Below, one piece after another: positions 42,123 to 50,263 of a stretch of DNA of 53,685 bases (within the stretch, counting starts at the first letter, position 1; each line of letters opens with the position of its first letter). Source of the stretch: Spartobacteria bacterium UBA5019 (GTDB taxonomy: Bacteria > Verrucomicrobiota > Verrucomicrobiia > Chthoniobacterales > Terrimicrobiaceae); contig DGXZ01000071.1 in NCBI GenBank assembly GCA_002396485.1, positions 1 through 53,685 on the forward strand. Reading direction: 5' to 3'. A program made the translations under genes and the position numbers. The notes under the pieces are model-generated. The model saw only the letters and a program-made list of their open reading frames with translations. It searched no databases and had not been told where the DNA came from.

Positions 42123-42470
42123 ATGAAAAATTCAAAAAAAAATCCCGCTGCGCCTGTAGAAGCGCATGAACCAGGCTTCACCTACCTCACCAACCACACT
42201 CATGTGCTGGTCTCATTGAATGCGAATGCGGAGCTGCGTGTGCGGGATTTGGCAGCAGCCATCGGCATCACCGAGCGGGCGGTTCAACGAATCATTGCCG
42301 ATCTCGAAGCAGTCGGCGTTCTGGAGCGTGAAAAACTCGGCCGCCGCAACAGCTACAAAATCCACCGCCAAGCCCGTCTTCGACATCAACTGGAAGGCCA
42401 CTGCACAGTGGGAGGTCTTTTGGATTGGGTGAAAAAAAGCGCCCGCCAAGAGGCCAAAAGAAACGGCTGA
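42123..42470 (+). CDS. Winged-helix transcriptional regulator next to sbtA
   Basis: A 115-aa protein with a winged-helix DNA-binding core at ~25-85: HVLVSLNANAELRVRDLAAA, then IGITERAVQRIIADLEAVGV and a wing LGRRNSYKIH. The C-terminal tail is basic. It resembles small ArsR/MarR-like single-domain regulators without a visible metal or ligand site. ATG 42123 gives the full domain; the frame extends upstream to 42084. Its location opposite sbtA suggests it controls the carbon operon. Confidence 0.75.
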   Translation: MKNSKKNPAAPVEAHEPGFTYLTNHTHVLVSLNANAELRVRDLAAAIGITERAVQRIIADLEAVGVLEREKLGRRNSYKIHRQARLRHQLEGHCTVGGLLDWVKKSARQEAKRNG

Positions 42471-42504
42471 GGATTCCGACAACAGCCTGCGGTTTCAAAA
42501 ATGC

Positions 42505-42876
42505 TCAGTGATAATGCTGGTGGTGGAATGGCTGATAATATCTGTGCTTTTCGTATGTTCGCTGGGATGAGGAGTAGCCACGGTAGGGATGGTCATTCAC
42601 GCCTCGGATGTATTGCATACCACCTCCATACAGATATCTCCCGTTAAACATGTAGCGACTATTGTAATAACGGTCGATGTAATGAAAGCGGCCAGTTTCA
42701 TAGCGCCCGCCTGTGTAATATCTGCCATTCCAAAAGTAGGCATTCCCAGTGTAGCCGCTTGGAATCGAGGACAAACCGGCGTAAGGCGTGACCATTCCAA
42801 AGGGATATTCGCTGAATGTGCATGAGACCAGCAATCCGGAGACTGCGAGCAGTGCGATTTTGAGCAGCGCGTGCAT
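42505..42876 (-). CDS. Tyr/Gly/Arg-rich lipoprotein
   Basis: A 123-aa putative lipoprotein. The signal peptide has lipobox LLVSC (Cys ~19). The mature part is dominated by Tyr, Gly, Arg and Asn in repeated short units (YFWNGRYYTGGRYETGRF, YNSRYMFNGRYLYGGG) and ends in a His-rich tail (PFHHQHYH). No domain is recognised. Such compositions occur in surface lipoproteins. ATG 42876 was chosen for the signal peptide; the frame runs upstream to 42951. Confidence 0.6.
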   Translation of the reverse strand: MHALLKIALLAVSGLLVSCTFSEYPFGMVTPYAGLSSIPSGYTGNAYFWNGRYYTGGRYETGRFHYIDRYYNSRYMFNGRYLYGGGMQYIRGVNDHPYRGYSSSQRTYEKHRYYQPFHHQHYH

Positions 42877-43114
42877 CTTCAAGATTTGCGTAGGGCAGTA
42901 AAGAGGGCGTCGGACAACACCATAACTCCCGCAACCGCCAACAGGAACCAAAGCAAGGTTTTCATAGGTTCACAATCGCAAGCTAGAGTCACATCTGCCA
43001 TGGGGGAATTGACCCACAAGATCGCAGAAAACCGACGAAATCGTAACATGAAATCGCTTTGGTGCTCCCAGACCCATTGGCTAGTAGAAACGCACTTTCA
43101 AGCCCACTTTCACA

Positions 43115-46003
43115 ATGCCGCGCTTCATTTCTCAGATCATTGGAATGGCTGCCGTTCTTTGGATCCTGTCGCATTCAGCAGAGGCGCAGAGCGCGAAAAA
43201 ACAGCAAGCTCCGGTGGCAACCGCCGGACTTACGGCAAACGAGTTGTTCGAGCAGGCCCGGACATTATTCAACCAAAAGAACTACAAAGACGCACTGGAA
43301 GCCTATCTGAAATTCCAAGCTGAATTCAGCACATCCCCCGACGCCGCAAAGGCACTGCAAGACTCGCGTTACCCCCTCGCCATGTGCTTTGTGCAGCAGA
43401 GCCGCTTTGCCGAAGCAGTTCCCGCTATCACGGAAGCGCTGGAAGCAAAACCGCCTCTTTCTTCACAGCAGATTCAGGAGCTGACCTTCTGGCTGGGAAT
43501 CGCCAACCTTCAAAACCAAGACTACGCCGCCGCCCGCGCCGCATTGGAGAAATTCATTAGTTTATTCCCACCGGGAGCTGAAAAAAATCCCCTCATGATC
43601 CGCCAAAATCCGGCTGCGGCGCGACTCACCGAGGCCCGCATGCTCGTCGGCACTTCTTGGATTCTGGAACAAAAGTACCGCGAAGCTGCGGATTACTACG
43701 CGGGCCTTAAACCCTCACTCAGCTCCGAAACACGCGGAAGGGCGGTCATTTACCAACTCCACGCGTTGCTGCAACTCAGTGACAACGACGCTGCCATGGA
43801 GGTGGTGAACGAGGAATTTCCGCGCATGCAGGACATTCCCCAACTCATCTCCTTTCAAACCCTCACACTGCAACTTGGCAATCGCTGGCTCGAGAATGGA
43901 GAGTTCCGAAAAGCCATCATCTGCCTGCAGTGCGTCTGGCCGCGCGAGCGCTTGCTGAAGCACCAAGCGCTGCGCCTGGAGGAATTGCGAACACGGCTCG
44001 CCGCAGTCCGCGCCACGGACGAACCGTATCAGAAAATCCTCTACACGCGCCTGGTGAACGAAGTCCAACGCGAGACAGAAAACTTCCAGAAAATCGAGAA
44101 CTTCGACACGGCCCTGCGCTTTCGTCTCGCCGTCGCCTATCTCCAGATGAAACGCCACCGCGAGGCGGCTCTCATCATGCAAGGTATGCTCAAGGACTTT
44201 CCACCCGACAAGGTCACCGAACAAGCCGCCGTCAATGTCGTCCGCTGTTGGAGCGCCTTGGAAGACTGGCCCCAAACCATCGAAGCCGCGAAGGAATTCA
44301 CACTCAAATTTCCTAACTCTCCTCTCCTGCCGCAGGTGTGTCTCATGCAAGCCGAGGCCCTGCAATCCAGCCTGCGCTATGAGGAGGCCGCAAGTGCCTT
44401 CGAGGATATCGCCAATCGTTTTCCAAGCTCCGAATACGCACCGAGGGCAACTTTCCTTAAAGCTTTCTCGCTTCTACAGGCGGAAAAAAACGCTGATGCC
44501 GCAAAGGCGTTCGAAGACTACCAGACGCGATATCCGAAAAGCGACCTCGCCGACAGCGGCGCCTACTGGCTCGGCATGACCTACTCTTTCGATAAGCAAT
44601 TCGAGAAATGCCGCGAACTCATGGATGCCTACCTGCAGAAGCATCCCAAGGGCCTGCACCGAGGCTCGGCTGTGTTCCGCAAAGCCTATTGCTCTCAACA
44701 ACTCGAGCGCTACGGCACCGCTATCGATGAACTCCACGACTACCTCGAGAAATTCCCCGGCGAGCCGGAAAACAGCGAGGCCCGCGTCCTGCTTGGGAAC
44801 GCCCTCATGAACGAGGGTTTCGTCCCGAAAGGCATCGAGGCTTTTCGAGAAATTCCCGCGACGGACACCAAGCTCTACGAGGAGGGAGTCTTCCGCACCG
44901 CCGAGGCACTCAAGCTTCTTGAGGACTATGAACAATACCGCACCCTCATGGAGGAATTCGCCAAGAACCGCCCCCGCTCGCCACGGGTTGCCGAGGCGAT
45001 TTCCAACTTGGGTTGGTATTACCGCAAACAGGAGCGACCCGCGAAAGCCCGCGAAATCTACTGGCAGGCGATCCGCGATCTCGGGAACAACCCCGAAATC
45101 CGCTCGGTGGATGACCTCTTTCCCTCACTAGCCCGTCTTTACAGGGGCCCCGCAGAATCCGCCGAATACCTCGCCCTGCTTGGAGACCTGCTGGCCGAAG
45201 CAGGCACTGAGAAAAAGAAAACCCTTCGCGTGCGTCTCCTGCACGCCCAAGCGCAGGCGCTCAAGAAATCCGATCCCAAGCGCTCGCAAGCCCTCCTGAT
45301 CGAAGCGGCGGCCTTGGCCGATGTGCGCGAGGCCAATCCCGCGCTGCTCGTCGATTTTGGCCATGCCCTGGTGGAGTCCGGGCAAACGAAGCAAGGCGAG
45401 GAAATGATGCGCGACGCGCTGCGATGGAACCCCCGCGCGATACAGAAGGACCGCATCCTCGCCGCACTCGGGGAAATGGAACTAAGAAATGGGAAGGAAA
45501 AGGCCGCGCTGGATTGGTTCAACCGCTTCGAACGCGAAAATCTCGGCACCCAACTCTTCGCCCCGACGATGATTTCCAAAGCCAAGCTCCTCCAGAAACG
45601 CGGACGCCTCGCCGAGGCACGGAGGACTCTCGAAGAGGTGCTCAAAAATGCAGGCGCATCCGGCGAAAACAAAGCCGAGGCCCTTTGCCTCATCGGCGAC
45701 CTGCACATGACCGAAGAGAATCCCAAACTCGCCATCCCTTACTACCAACGCGTTTACCTCATGCACGGCCGATGGAGACCGTGGGTGGCCCGCGCCTACG
45801 CACGCAGCGGCGAGGCGTTTGAGAAAATCCAGGACTCCACCGCAGCCCGCCGCACCTACAGCGAGTTCCTCTCCAAAACCGAACTCGAAGATTTCCCAGA
45901 AACCAAAACCGCCCAAGACCGTCTGAAGGCCCTCGGCGGACCACTACCTTTGAAGTCCGGTGAAAAAACAAACCCGCTTGAGGAGTCACCCGAACAAGGA
46001 TGA
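43115..46003 (+). CDS. Large exported TPR protein of the ExbB/ExbD operon
   Basis: A 962-aa protein with a signal peptide (MPRFISQIIGMAAVLWILSH, cleavage near SAEA). Almost the whole length is tetratricopeptide-like helical repeats, for example ANELFEQARTLFNQKNYKDA, ALEAYLKFQAEFSTSPDAAK and AASAFEDIANRFPSSEYAPR. It probably lies in the periplasm as a scaffold or ligand-binding solenoid, like the TolA/YbgF-associated TPR proteins. It is the first gene of a coupled six-gene run; its TGA overlaps the next ATG at 46000-46003. It is divergent from the Tyr-rich lipoprotein. Confidence 0.85.
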   Translation: MPRFISQIIGMAAVLWILSHSAEAQSAKKQQAPVATAGLTANELFEQARTLFNQKNYKDALEAYLKFQAEFSTSPDAAKALQDSRYPLAMCFVQQSRFAEAVPAITEALEAKPPLSSQQIQELTFWLGIANLQNQDYAAARAALEKFISLFPPGAEKNPLMIRQNPAAARLTEARMLVGTSWILEQKYREAADYYAGLKPSLSSETRGRAVIYQLHALLQLSDNDAAMEVVNEEFPRMQDIPQLISFQTLTLQLGNRWLENGEFRKAIICLQCVWPRERLLKHQALRLEELRTRLAAVRATDEPYQKILYTRLVNEVQRETENFQKIENFDTALRFRLAVAYLQMKRHREAALIMQGMLKDFPPDKVTEQAAVNVVRCWSALEDWPQTIEAAKEFTLKFPNSPLLPQVCLMQAEALQSSLRYEEAASAFEDIANRFPSSEYAPRATFLKAFSLLQAEKNADAAKAFEDYQTRYPKSDLADSGAYWLGMTYSFDKQFEKCRELMDAYLQKHPKGLHRGSAVFRKAYCSQQLERYGTAIDELHDYLEKFPGEPENSEARVLLGNALMNEGFVPKGIEAFREIPATDTKLYEEGVFRTAEALKLLEDYEQYRTLMEEFAKNRPRSPRVAEAISNLGWYYRKQERPAKAREIYWQAIRDLGNNPEIRSVDDLFPSLARLYRGPAESAEYLALLGDLLAEAGTEKKKTLRVRLLHAQAQALKKSDPKRSQALLIEAAALADVREANPALLVDFGHALVESGQTKQGEEMMRDALRWNPRAIQKDRILAALGEMELRNGKEKAALDWFNRFERENLGTQLFAPTMISKAKLLQKRGRLAEARRTLEEVLKNAGASGENKAEALCLIGDLHMTEENPKLAIPYYQRVYLMHGRWRPWVARAYARSGEAFEKIQDSTAARRTYSEFLSKTELEDFPETKTAQDRLKALGGPLPLKSGEKTNPLEESPEQG

Positions 46004-47049
46004 AACGCAAACTCCTCATCCTTCTCGCCGCGACATCCATCGGCCACGCGCAGGATGTGCTCGAAATGAAAACGGGCAACCGCCGCGTCGGAAAAATCAT
46101 TTCGGCAGATGAGAAAACCATCCGTTTGCAACTCGAGATTCCCGCACAGTCAGGATCCTCTCCGCAAGCGGTTCCATCCATCGCCCTGCCGAGAAGTGAT
46201 GTTCAATCGATCGATTTCGCAATCGATACAACCCGCGACGCGGCTATCCACTCCGCAGCGATCCAAGACATTCCCGCTCTCGAACAGTATTGGGAAAAAT
46301 TCCGCCCCTGGCTCGATTTTCCACGCTCACCGTCAGCCTCGATTGGCTGTGCGCTCGGAAACGCCCTGCTGGCAACCAAGGAACGGAAAAGTGCCGACCG
46401 GGCGCTCGAGTTGTTCACTCTGGTCGAAGAAAAAGCCTGGCAAACATCAGACAAGGCCCGTGCCCGCGAGGGACGCCTCCGCGCCATGACCGCCACGGGC
46501 AAAGCCGCAAAAGCCATCGAGGAAGCTAAAACCCTTGCTGCGGAAACAGAGGATCCCGAAATCCTCATCGAGGCGAACCACCTCATGGCTGAGGCGGCGG
46601 AAAAATCCCTGCGCGCCTTCCTGAGGGAAAACCCGCGATGGGACATCGACCCCGCCGTGATCCAGGAGCGCCACCAACTGCACAGGCGCGTGCTGGAGCT
46701 TTACCTCTACCCGTCACTTTTCTTTGGCACGAACAACGAGAAAGCCGCCCGGGGCCTCTGGGGAGCCGTCGGAGTCTATCGCACCAGCGACGAGACCCAA
46801 CTGGCCGTCGAAACCTCCCGCGACATCCTCACCTTTTATCCGGCAACGCCGGAAGCGGAGCAGGCGCGGACCTACCTCGCGTCTCTCAAGCCCGAGCAAC
46901 TCGCAGTGGATTGGGAAACCGAAGCAAAAAAGGAGCTGCAGGCGGGCACCATTTCAAGCCAAGCCCCCCCGGTCGCCGATCCATCACCATCCCCGCAGCA
47001 AACGCCAAAGCCCACCAAAGAAAAAAAGAAGAAGCCGAAAAACTCATGA
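46000..47049 (+). CDS. Exported partner protein in the ExbB/ExbD operon
   Basis: A 349-aa protein with a signal peptide (MKRKLLILLAATSIGHAQ). The first 70 mature residues (DVLEMKTGNRRVGKIISADE) look like a small beta domain, followed by an all-helical, TPR-like region (~100-300) and a lysine/proline-rich tail (PKPTKEKKKKPKNS). No family recognised with confidence. It is coupled on both sides (ATGA overlaps at 46000 and 47046). It is a likely periplasmic partner of the TPR protein. Confidence 0.75.
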   Translation: MKRKLLILLAATSIGHAQDVLEMKTGNRRVGKIISADEKTIRLQLEIPAQSGSSPQAVPSIALPRSDVQSIDFAIDTTRDAAIHSAAIQDIPALEQYWEKFRPWLDFPRSPSASIGCALGNALLATKERKSADRALELFTLVEEKAWQTSDKARAREGRLRAMTATGKAAKAIEEAKTLAAETEDPEILIEANHLMAEAAEKSLRAFLRENPRWDIDPAVIQERHQLHRRVLELYLYPSLFFGTNNEKAARGLWGAVGVYRTSDETQLAVETSRDILTFYPATPEAEQARTYLASLKPEQLAVDWETEAKKELQAGTISSQAPPVADPSPSPQQTPKPTKEKKKKPKNS

Positions 47050-47831
47050 AAAACATCCATAAAACACTCCTCGCATCCGCGATCCTCGCAATAGCCGTGG
47101 TATCCGCCGCACCGTCCGTACACGCCGAAGACAAGCAGTCCAAGACCGCCGCTGCCAAACAGCCGAAGGACAAAACACTCCTCGACTCCTTCTACGCCGG
47201 CGGCCCGCTCATGTGGCCGCTCCTGGCCTGTTCGATCGGCACGGCGGCCGTGGCCGTTTATTGCCTCCTTCAGATCAATGGCAAAAAAATGCTCCCCCAT
47301 TCCCAGGCCGAAGCGATCGGCCAATTCATGCAAGTGAGGGACGCCTCCTCCGCCTATTCGCTCTGCCACTCCCAGCCCAATGTTTTTGCCAACACGATGG
47401 CGGCGGCCTTACTCAAGGTGAACTTCGAACGAGACCTCGCCAATAAGGTCTCCATGGAGCAGGCCGCCAGCGAAACCCTCGCCAACGAGGAAACCAAGCT
47501 CAACCTCTGGGTGAACTACCTCAATGTCTTTGCCACCATCGGCCCGATGCTCGGACTCCTCGGCACAGTCACCGGCATGATCGCGAGCTTCGACATGCTC
47601 GCAGCCGGAAAATCGGAACCCGCAGACCTCGCAGGCGGCATCGGCGAGGCCATGATTACCACCGCAGGCGGCCTCTTCATCGGCATCCCGGCCATGTTCC
47701 TTTATTTCTATTTCCGGAATCTGCTCCAAATCAACATGGCGAATATCCAGAAACGCGTCACCTTCATGCTCGATCTCCTCAGCGGCGAGATCAAAATTGC
47801 GTCCGCCGACTACGCGCACGCCCCGGAATAA
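47046..47831 (+). CDS. exbB: ExbB/MotA/TolQ-type proton channel subunit
   Basis: A 261-aa inner membrane protein with an N-terminal signal-like segment and a short periplasmic stretch. It then has the MotA/TolQ/ExbB family helices: GPLMWPLLACSIGTAAVAVY (~60), and the core NVFATIGPMLGLLGTVTGMI followed by EAMITTAGGLFIGIPAMFLY. The conserved polar residues of the core helices are present. It should form the pentameric stator-type channel that, with ExbD, converts proton motive force into periplasmic motion. ATG 47046 overlaps the previous stop. Confidence 0.92.
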   Translation: MKNIHKTLLASAILAIAVVSAAPSVHAEDKQSKTAAAKQPKDKTLLDSFYAGGPLMWPLLACSIGTAAVAVYCLLQINGKKMLPHSQAEAIGQFMQVRDASSAYSLCHSQPNVFANTMAAALLKVNFERDLANKVSMEQAASETLANEETKLNLWVNYLNVFATIGPMLGLLGTVTGMIASFDMLAAGKSEPADLAGGIGEAMITTAGGLFIGIPAMFLYFYFRNLLQINMANIQKRVTFMLDLLSGEIKIASADYAHAPE

Positions 47832-47849
47832 CCCCTCGCACCACGCCTC

Positions 47850-48257
47850 ATGAAGCTCGCTAAAAAACAAGAGGACGAGATCGGCTTTCAACTCGCGCCG
47901 ATGATCGACATGACATTCCTCCTGCTCATTTTTTTCATGGTGACGACCAAGATTTCCAAGGAGCAGGTGAATGTGGAAATCAAGCTTCCGACGGCTTCCA
48001 ACGCCTCCATCCCAGATGACCTTTCAAACCGCGACATCATCAGCATCGATAAGGACGGCGCCTACTACATCGGCCAAAACCCTGCCGATAAAAAGCAACT
48101 CACCGCCCACCTCAAGGAACGCTTCAAGGTCACCCCTCCCCTCCGCCTCTATGTCCGCGCCGACAAAAACACGCCTGGAAAACAGATCAAGGAACTCATG
48201 CGCATCGCCAGCGAGGCCGGTGCGGTGAATGTCATTTTTGGAACCTACCAGGATTGA
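47850..48257 (+). CDS. exbD: ExbD/TolR-type subunit 1
   Basis: A 135-aa protein with a short cytoplasmic N-terminus, one transmembrane helix (LAPMIDMTFLLLIFFMVTTK, with the conserved proton-carrying Asp ~20) and a periplasmic domain ending in LMRIASEAGAVNVIFGTYQD. It partners ExbB. It lies 18 bp after exbB. A second, different ExbD follows after a 125-bp gap. Confidence 0.93.
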   Translation: MKLAKKQEDEIGFQLAPMIDMTFLLLIFFMVTTKISKEQVNVEIKLPTASNASIPDDLSNRDIISIDKDGAYYIGQNPADKKQLTAHLKERFKVTPPLRLYVRADKNTPGKQIKELMRIASEAGAVNVIFGTYQD

Positions 48258-48382
48258 TGAGACTGCAACCCGCTTCCATATCTCAGCATGGTAGGGCGTG
48301 GCCTCCGGACGCGCCGCAAAGATGGCGTGAACACACCACTCCCACGCTCCTTAAAACTTAATTCGTAAAACTTAAAACTTCG
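48258..48382. repeat. REP-like hairpin element between the two exbD genes
   Basis: A 125-bp spacer interrupts an otherwise tight operon. It contains a GC-rich stem (48295-48315, GGCGTGGCC/GGACGCGCC with one mismatch), preceded by CATGGTAGG. It ends in an AT-rich repeat TTAAAACTTAATTCGTAAAA then CTTAAAACTTCG. The style suggests an inserted repetitive extragenic element. The second exbD would still need its own ribosome-binding region. Confidence 0.5.
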
Positions 48383-48826
48383 ATGCGCCTCCGCAAAAAA
48401 GATGTCCAAACCGTGGAAATGCAGATGGGACCCATGATCGACATGGTCTTTCTCCTGCTCGTTTTTTTCATGGTGTCGGCCAAGCCGGTCAAACAGGAGA
48501 GCGACATCAACATCGGACTCCCAGGCACCGTTGCCCAGGAGGAGGCCCTTGAAATCCCCGACGAGCAACGCATCCAGATCCAGCCGAACGGGCAAGTCGT
48601 GCTCAATGACCAACCGATGGACTCCCCGGCGAGCGCCGAAATGCCAGCTCTCTTCGCCACATTGAAACGCTTCAAGGAATCCGCCGACTCCAACAAAACC
48701 GAGGCCCTCATCACGATCGATGCGGATGACGCCGCCAACCACGAGCGCATCGTACAGGTGCTCAACGCCTGCGCGCAGGCGAAAATCACCGGCGTCACCT
48801 TTGCCGATGCTGGAGAGGAGGAGTGA
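48383..48826 (+). CDS. ExbD/TolR-type subunit 2
   Basis: A 147-aa ExbD homologue with a cytoplasmic N-terminus, one transmembrane helix holding the conserved Asp (MGPMIDMVFLLLVFFMVSAK, Asp ~21), and a periplasmic domain (IQIQPNGQVVLNDQPMDSPA ... LNACAQAKITGVTFA). It is distinct from subunit 1, so a heteromeric stator is likely. Its TGA overlaps the vWA gene start (GTGA at 48823-48826). Confidence 0.92.
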   Translation: MRLRKKDVQTVEMQMGPMIDMVFLLLVFFMVSAKPVKQESDINIGLPGTVAQEEALEIPDEQRIQIQPNGQVVLNDQPMDSPASAEMPALFATLKRFKESADSNKTEALITIDADDAANHERIVQVLNACAQAKITGVTFADAGEEE

Positions 48827-49863
48827 ACATGGCCGCCATTGAATCATTTCTCTCCGAAAGCGCCGCAGCCAAGAAACGCCGCTGGGCCATGCTCGGCACA
48901 ATCCTTATCGGAGTCATCCTTCTCCATGTTGCAGCCGGGATCGTCGCCGGCATTTTCGTCGTCGCAAAATACATCTTCCCGCCACCTGCGAACTTTGTTG
49001 TCCAGCGCGACATCCGCCTCCCGGCAAAAAAACGGGAACACAAAATGAACATGGCCGCCCTCGACGCCATCGCACCGAAACCGACCTTCAACGACAAACT
49101 CCAAAGCACCCGACCGACCTCCTTTTCTCTCCCCGCAGTGCCCGACCTGCCCCTCGACCAGATGCTGCCACTGGACCCGTCACAAATCATCGCAGATCAA
49201 ATCTCCTCCCTCAGCACAAGCGAAGCGATGGGCGCGGGCGCAGGCTCCGCCGCCACCGGAAGCGGCGGATTCGGAAAAGGCATGAGCTTTCTCGGCATCC
49301 AATCCGATGGCCAACGCATCCTCCTCATGTTCGATGTCTCGACCTCGGTCAAAACCAAGGCCGAAAAGGCAGGCGTCCCCCTCGCGAAAATCAAACTCGA
49401 AACCATCGAACTCATCAAAAAACTCCCCATTACCTCCCGCTTCGGAATCATCCAATTCTCGCGAAACTACAAACCCTTCAGCGAGGAACTCGTCCCCGCC
49501 ACCAACTCGAACCGGGATGCGGCCACCGCCTGGGTCGAAGACGAATGGGTGGAATCTGGTATGATTCCCTCCTCAGGCAAAGGCATCCCCAGTCCGAACG
49601 GCGTCATCGGCGTCCTCGAACTCGCCGCAAAAATGAAACCCGACGTCATCTTCCTCATCTCCGACGGCAGCTTCGAATCATCGCTTAACCCGCAAGGCAT
49701 TCCCTGGAACGATTTCAAAAAAGCCGCCGATTCCATAAAAGACGTCACGGACGACTCCTGCCGCTTCAACTTCATCACCTTCGAAGCCTCCGAAGAAGAC
49801 ACCAAAGAACTCAAACGCATCTCCTCCCGCACCAGCGGAAAAACCATCGAACTCAAAAAATAA
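48823..49863 (+). CDS. Membrane-anchored vWA-domain protein in TonB position
   Basis: A 346-aa protein with a TonB-like layout: short cytoplasmic N-terminus, one transmembrane helix (~23-50, IGVILLHVAAGIVAGIFVVA), and a proline/leucine-rich periplasmic linker (~55-125, SFSLPAVPDLPLDQMLPLDP). Instead of a TonB C-terminal domain it then carries a von Willebrand A domain (~160-340). The domain has the MIDAS start LLMFDVSTSV (DxSxS), a conserved second Thr/Asp region FGIIQFSRN, and DVIFLISDGSFES. The starts GTG 48823 and ATG 48829 are both possible. It is coupled to exbD2. I infer that it is the effector moved by the ExbB/ExbD motor; the target is unknown. Confidence 0.85.
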   Translation: MNMAAIESFLSESAAAKKRRWAMLGTILIGVILLHVAAGIVAGIFVVAKYIFPPPANFVVQRDIRLPAKKREHKMNMAALDAIAPKPTFNDKLQSTRPTSFSLPAVPDLPLDQMLPLDPSQIIADQISSLSTSEAMGAGAGSAATGSGGFGKGMSFLGIQSDGQRILLMFDVSTSVKTKAEKAGVPLAKIKLETIELIKKLPITSRFGIIQFSRNYKPFSEELVPATNSNRDAATAWVEDEWVESGMIPSSGKGIPSPNGVIGVLELAAKMKPDVIFLISDGSFESSLNPQGIPWNDFKKAADSIKDVTDDSCRFNFITFEASEEDTKELKRISSRTSGKTIELKK

Positions 49864-49874
49864 CTCCGCACCGC

Positions 49875-50249
49875 TCAAACACCAGCAACGCGGAATCCAG
49901 CGCCTTCGAAATAGGCACGGATTTTTGGAGCATTGTCGCCTTGGAGTTCGATCTCGCGCCCACGAACTGTGCCTCCGCAGCCACAGGCCTGGCGGGCCTT
50001 GCGTGCAAAGTCCTCGATTTCGGCATCTGAGATGCGGAGCTCGAAATCCGACACCACCACGACGGTTTTTCCGCCCCTTTGGGCTTTCTCACGACGCAGC
50101 ACGATGCGGCCCATTTTCGTTGGCGCAACGGCAGGCGTCTCGCGCTTGGGTTGCGGCAGCTCGTCGGGGAGCCCTTCCATTTGCAGTGCGGCAAAGGGCG
50201 ATTGCAATGCCGCCTGCTGCCCGGATGTGTCGATACGCGTTTTTTTCAC
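49875..50249 (-). CDS. SUI1/eIF1-family translation factor (YciH-like)
   Basis: A 124-aa protein. The C-terminal ~75 residues form the SUI1 domain: AQRGGKTVVVVSDFELR, then ARQACGCGGTVRGREIELQG and IRAYFEGAGFRVAGV. The first ~45 residues are a flexible extension. Bacterial YciH-type proteins may influence initiation fidelity. It lies 14 bp downstream of sppA on the same strand, and converges on the vWA gene. Confidence 0.92.
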   Translation of the reverse strand: MKKTRIDTSGQQAALQSPFAALQMEGLPDELPQPKRETPAVAPTKMGRIVLRREKAQRGGKTVVVVSDFELRISDAEIEDFARKARQACGCGGTVRGREIELQGDNAPKIRAYFEGAGFRVAGV

Positions 50250-50263
50250 GGGTCGTTCCCCCC

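Noticed and set aside
47046..49863. Zorya-type defence system (ZorAB motor)
   Set aside because: ExbB and ExbD are of normal Ton/Tol size, there is no long ZorA tail, OmpA-like ZorB, or ZorC/D/E helicase or nuclease, and the partners are TPR and vWA proteins.
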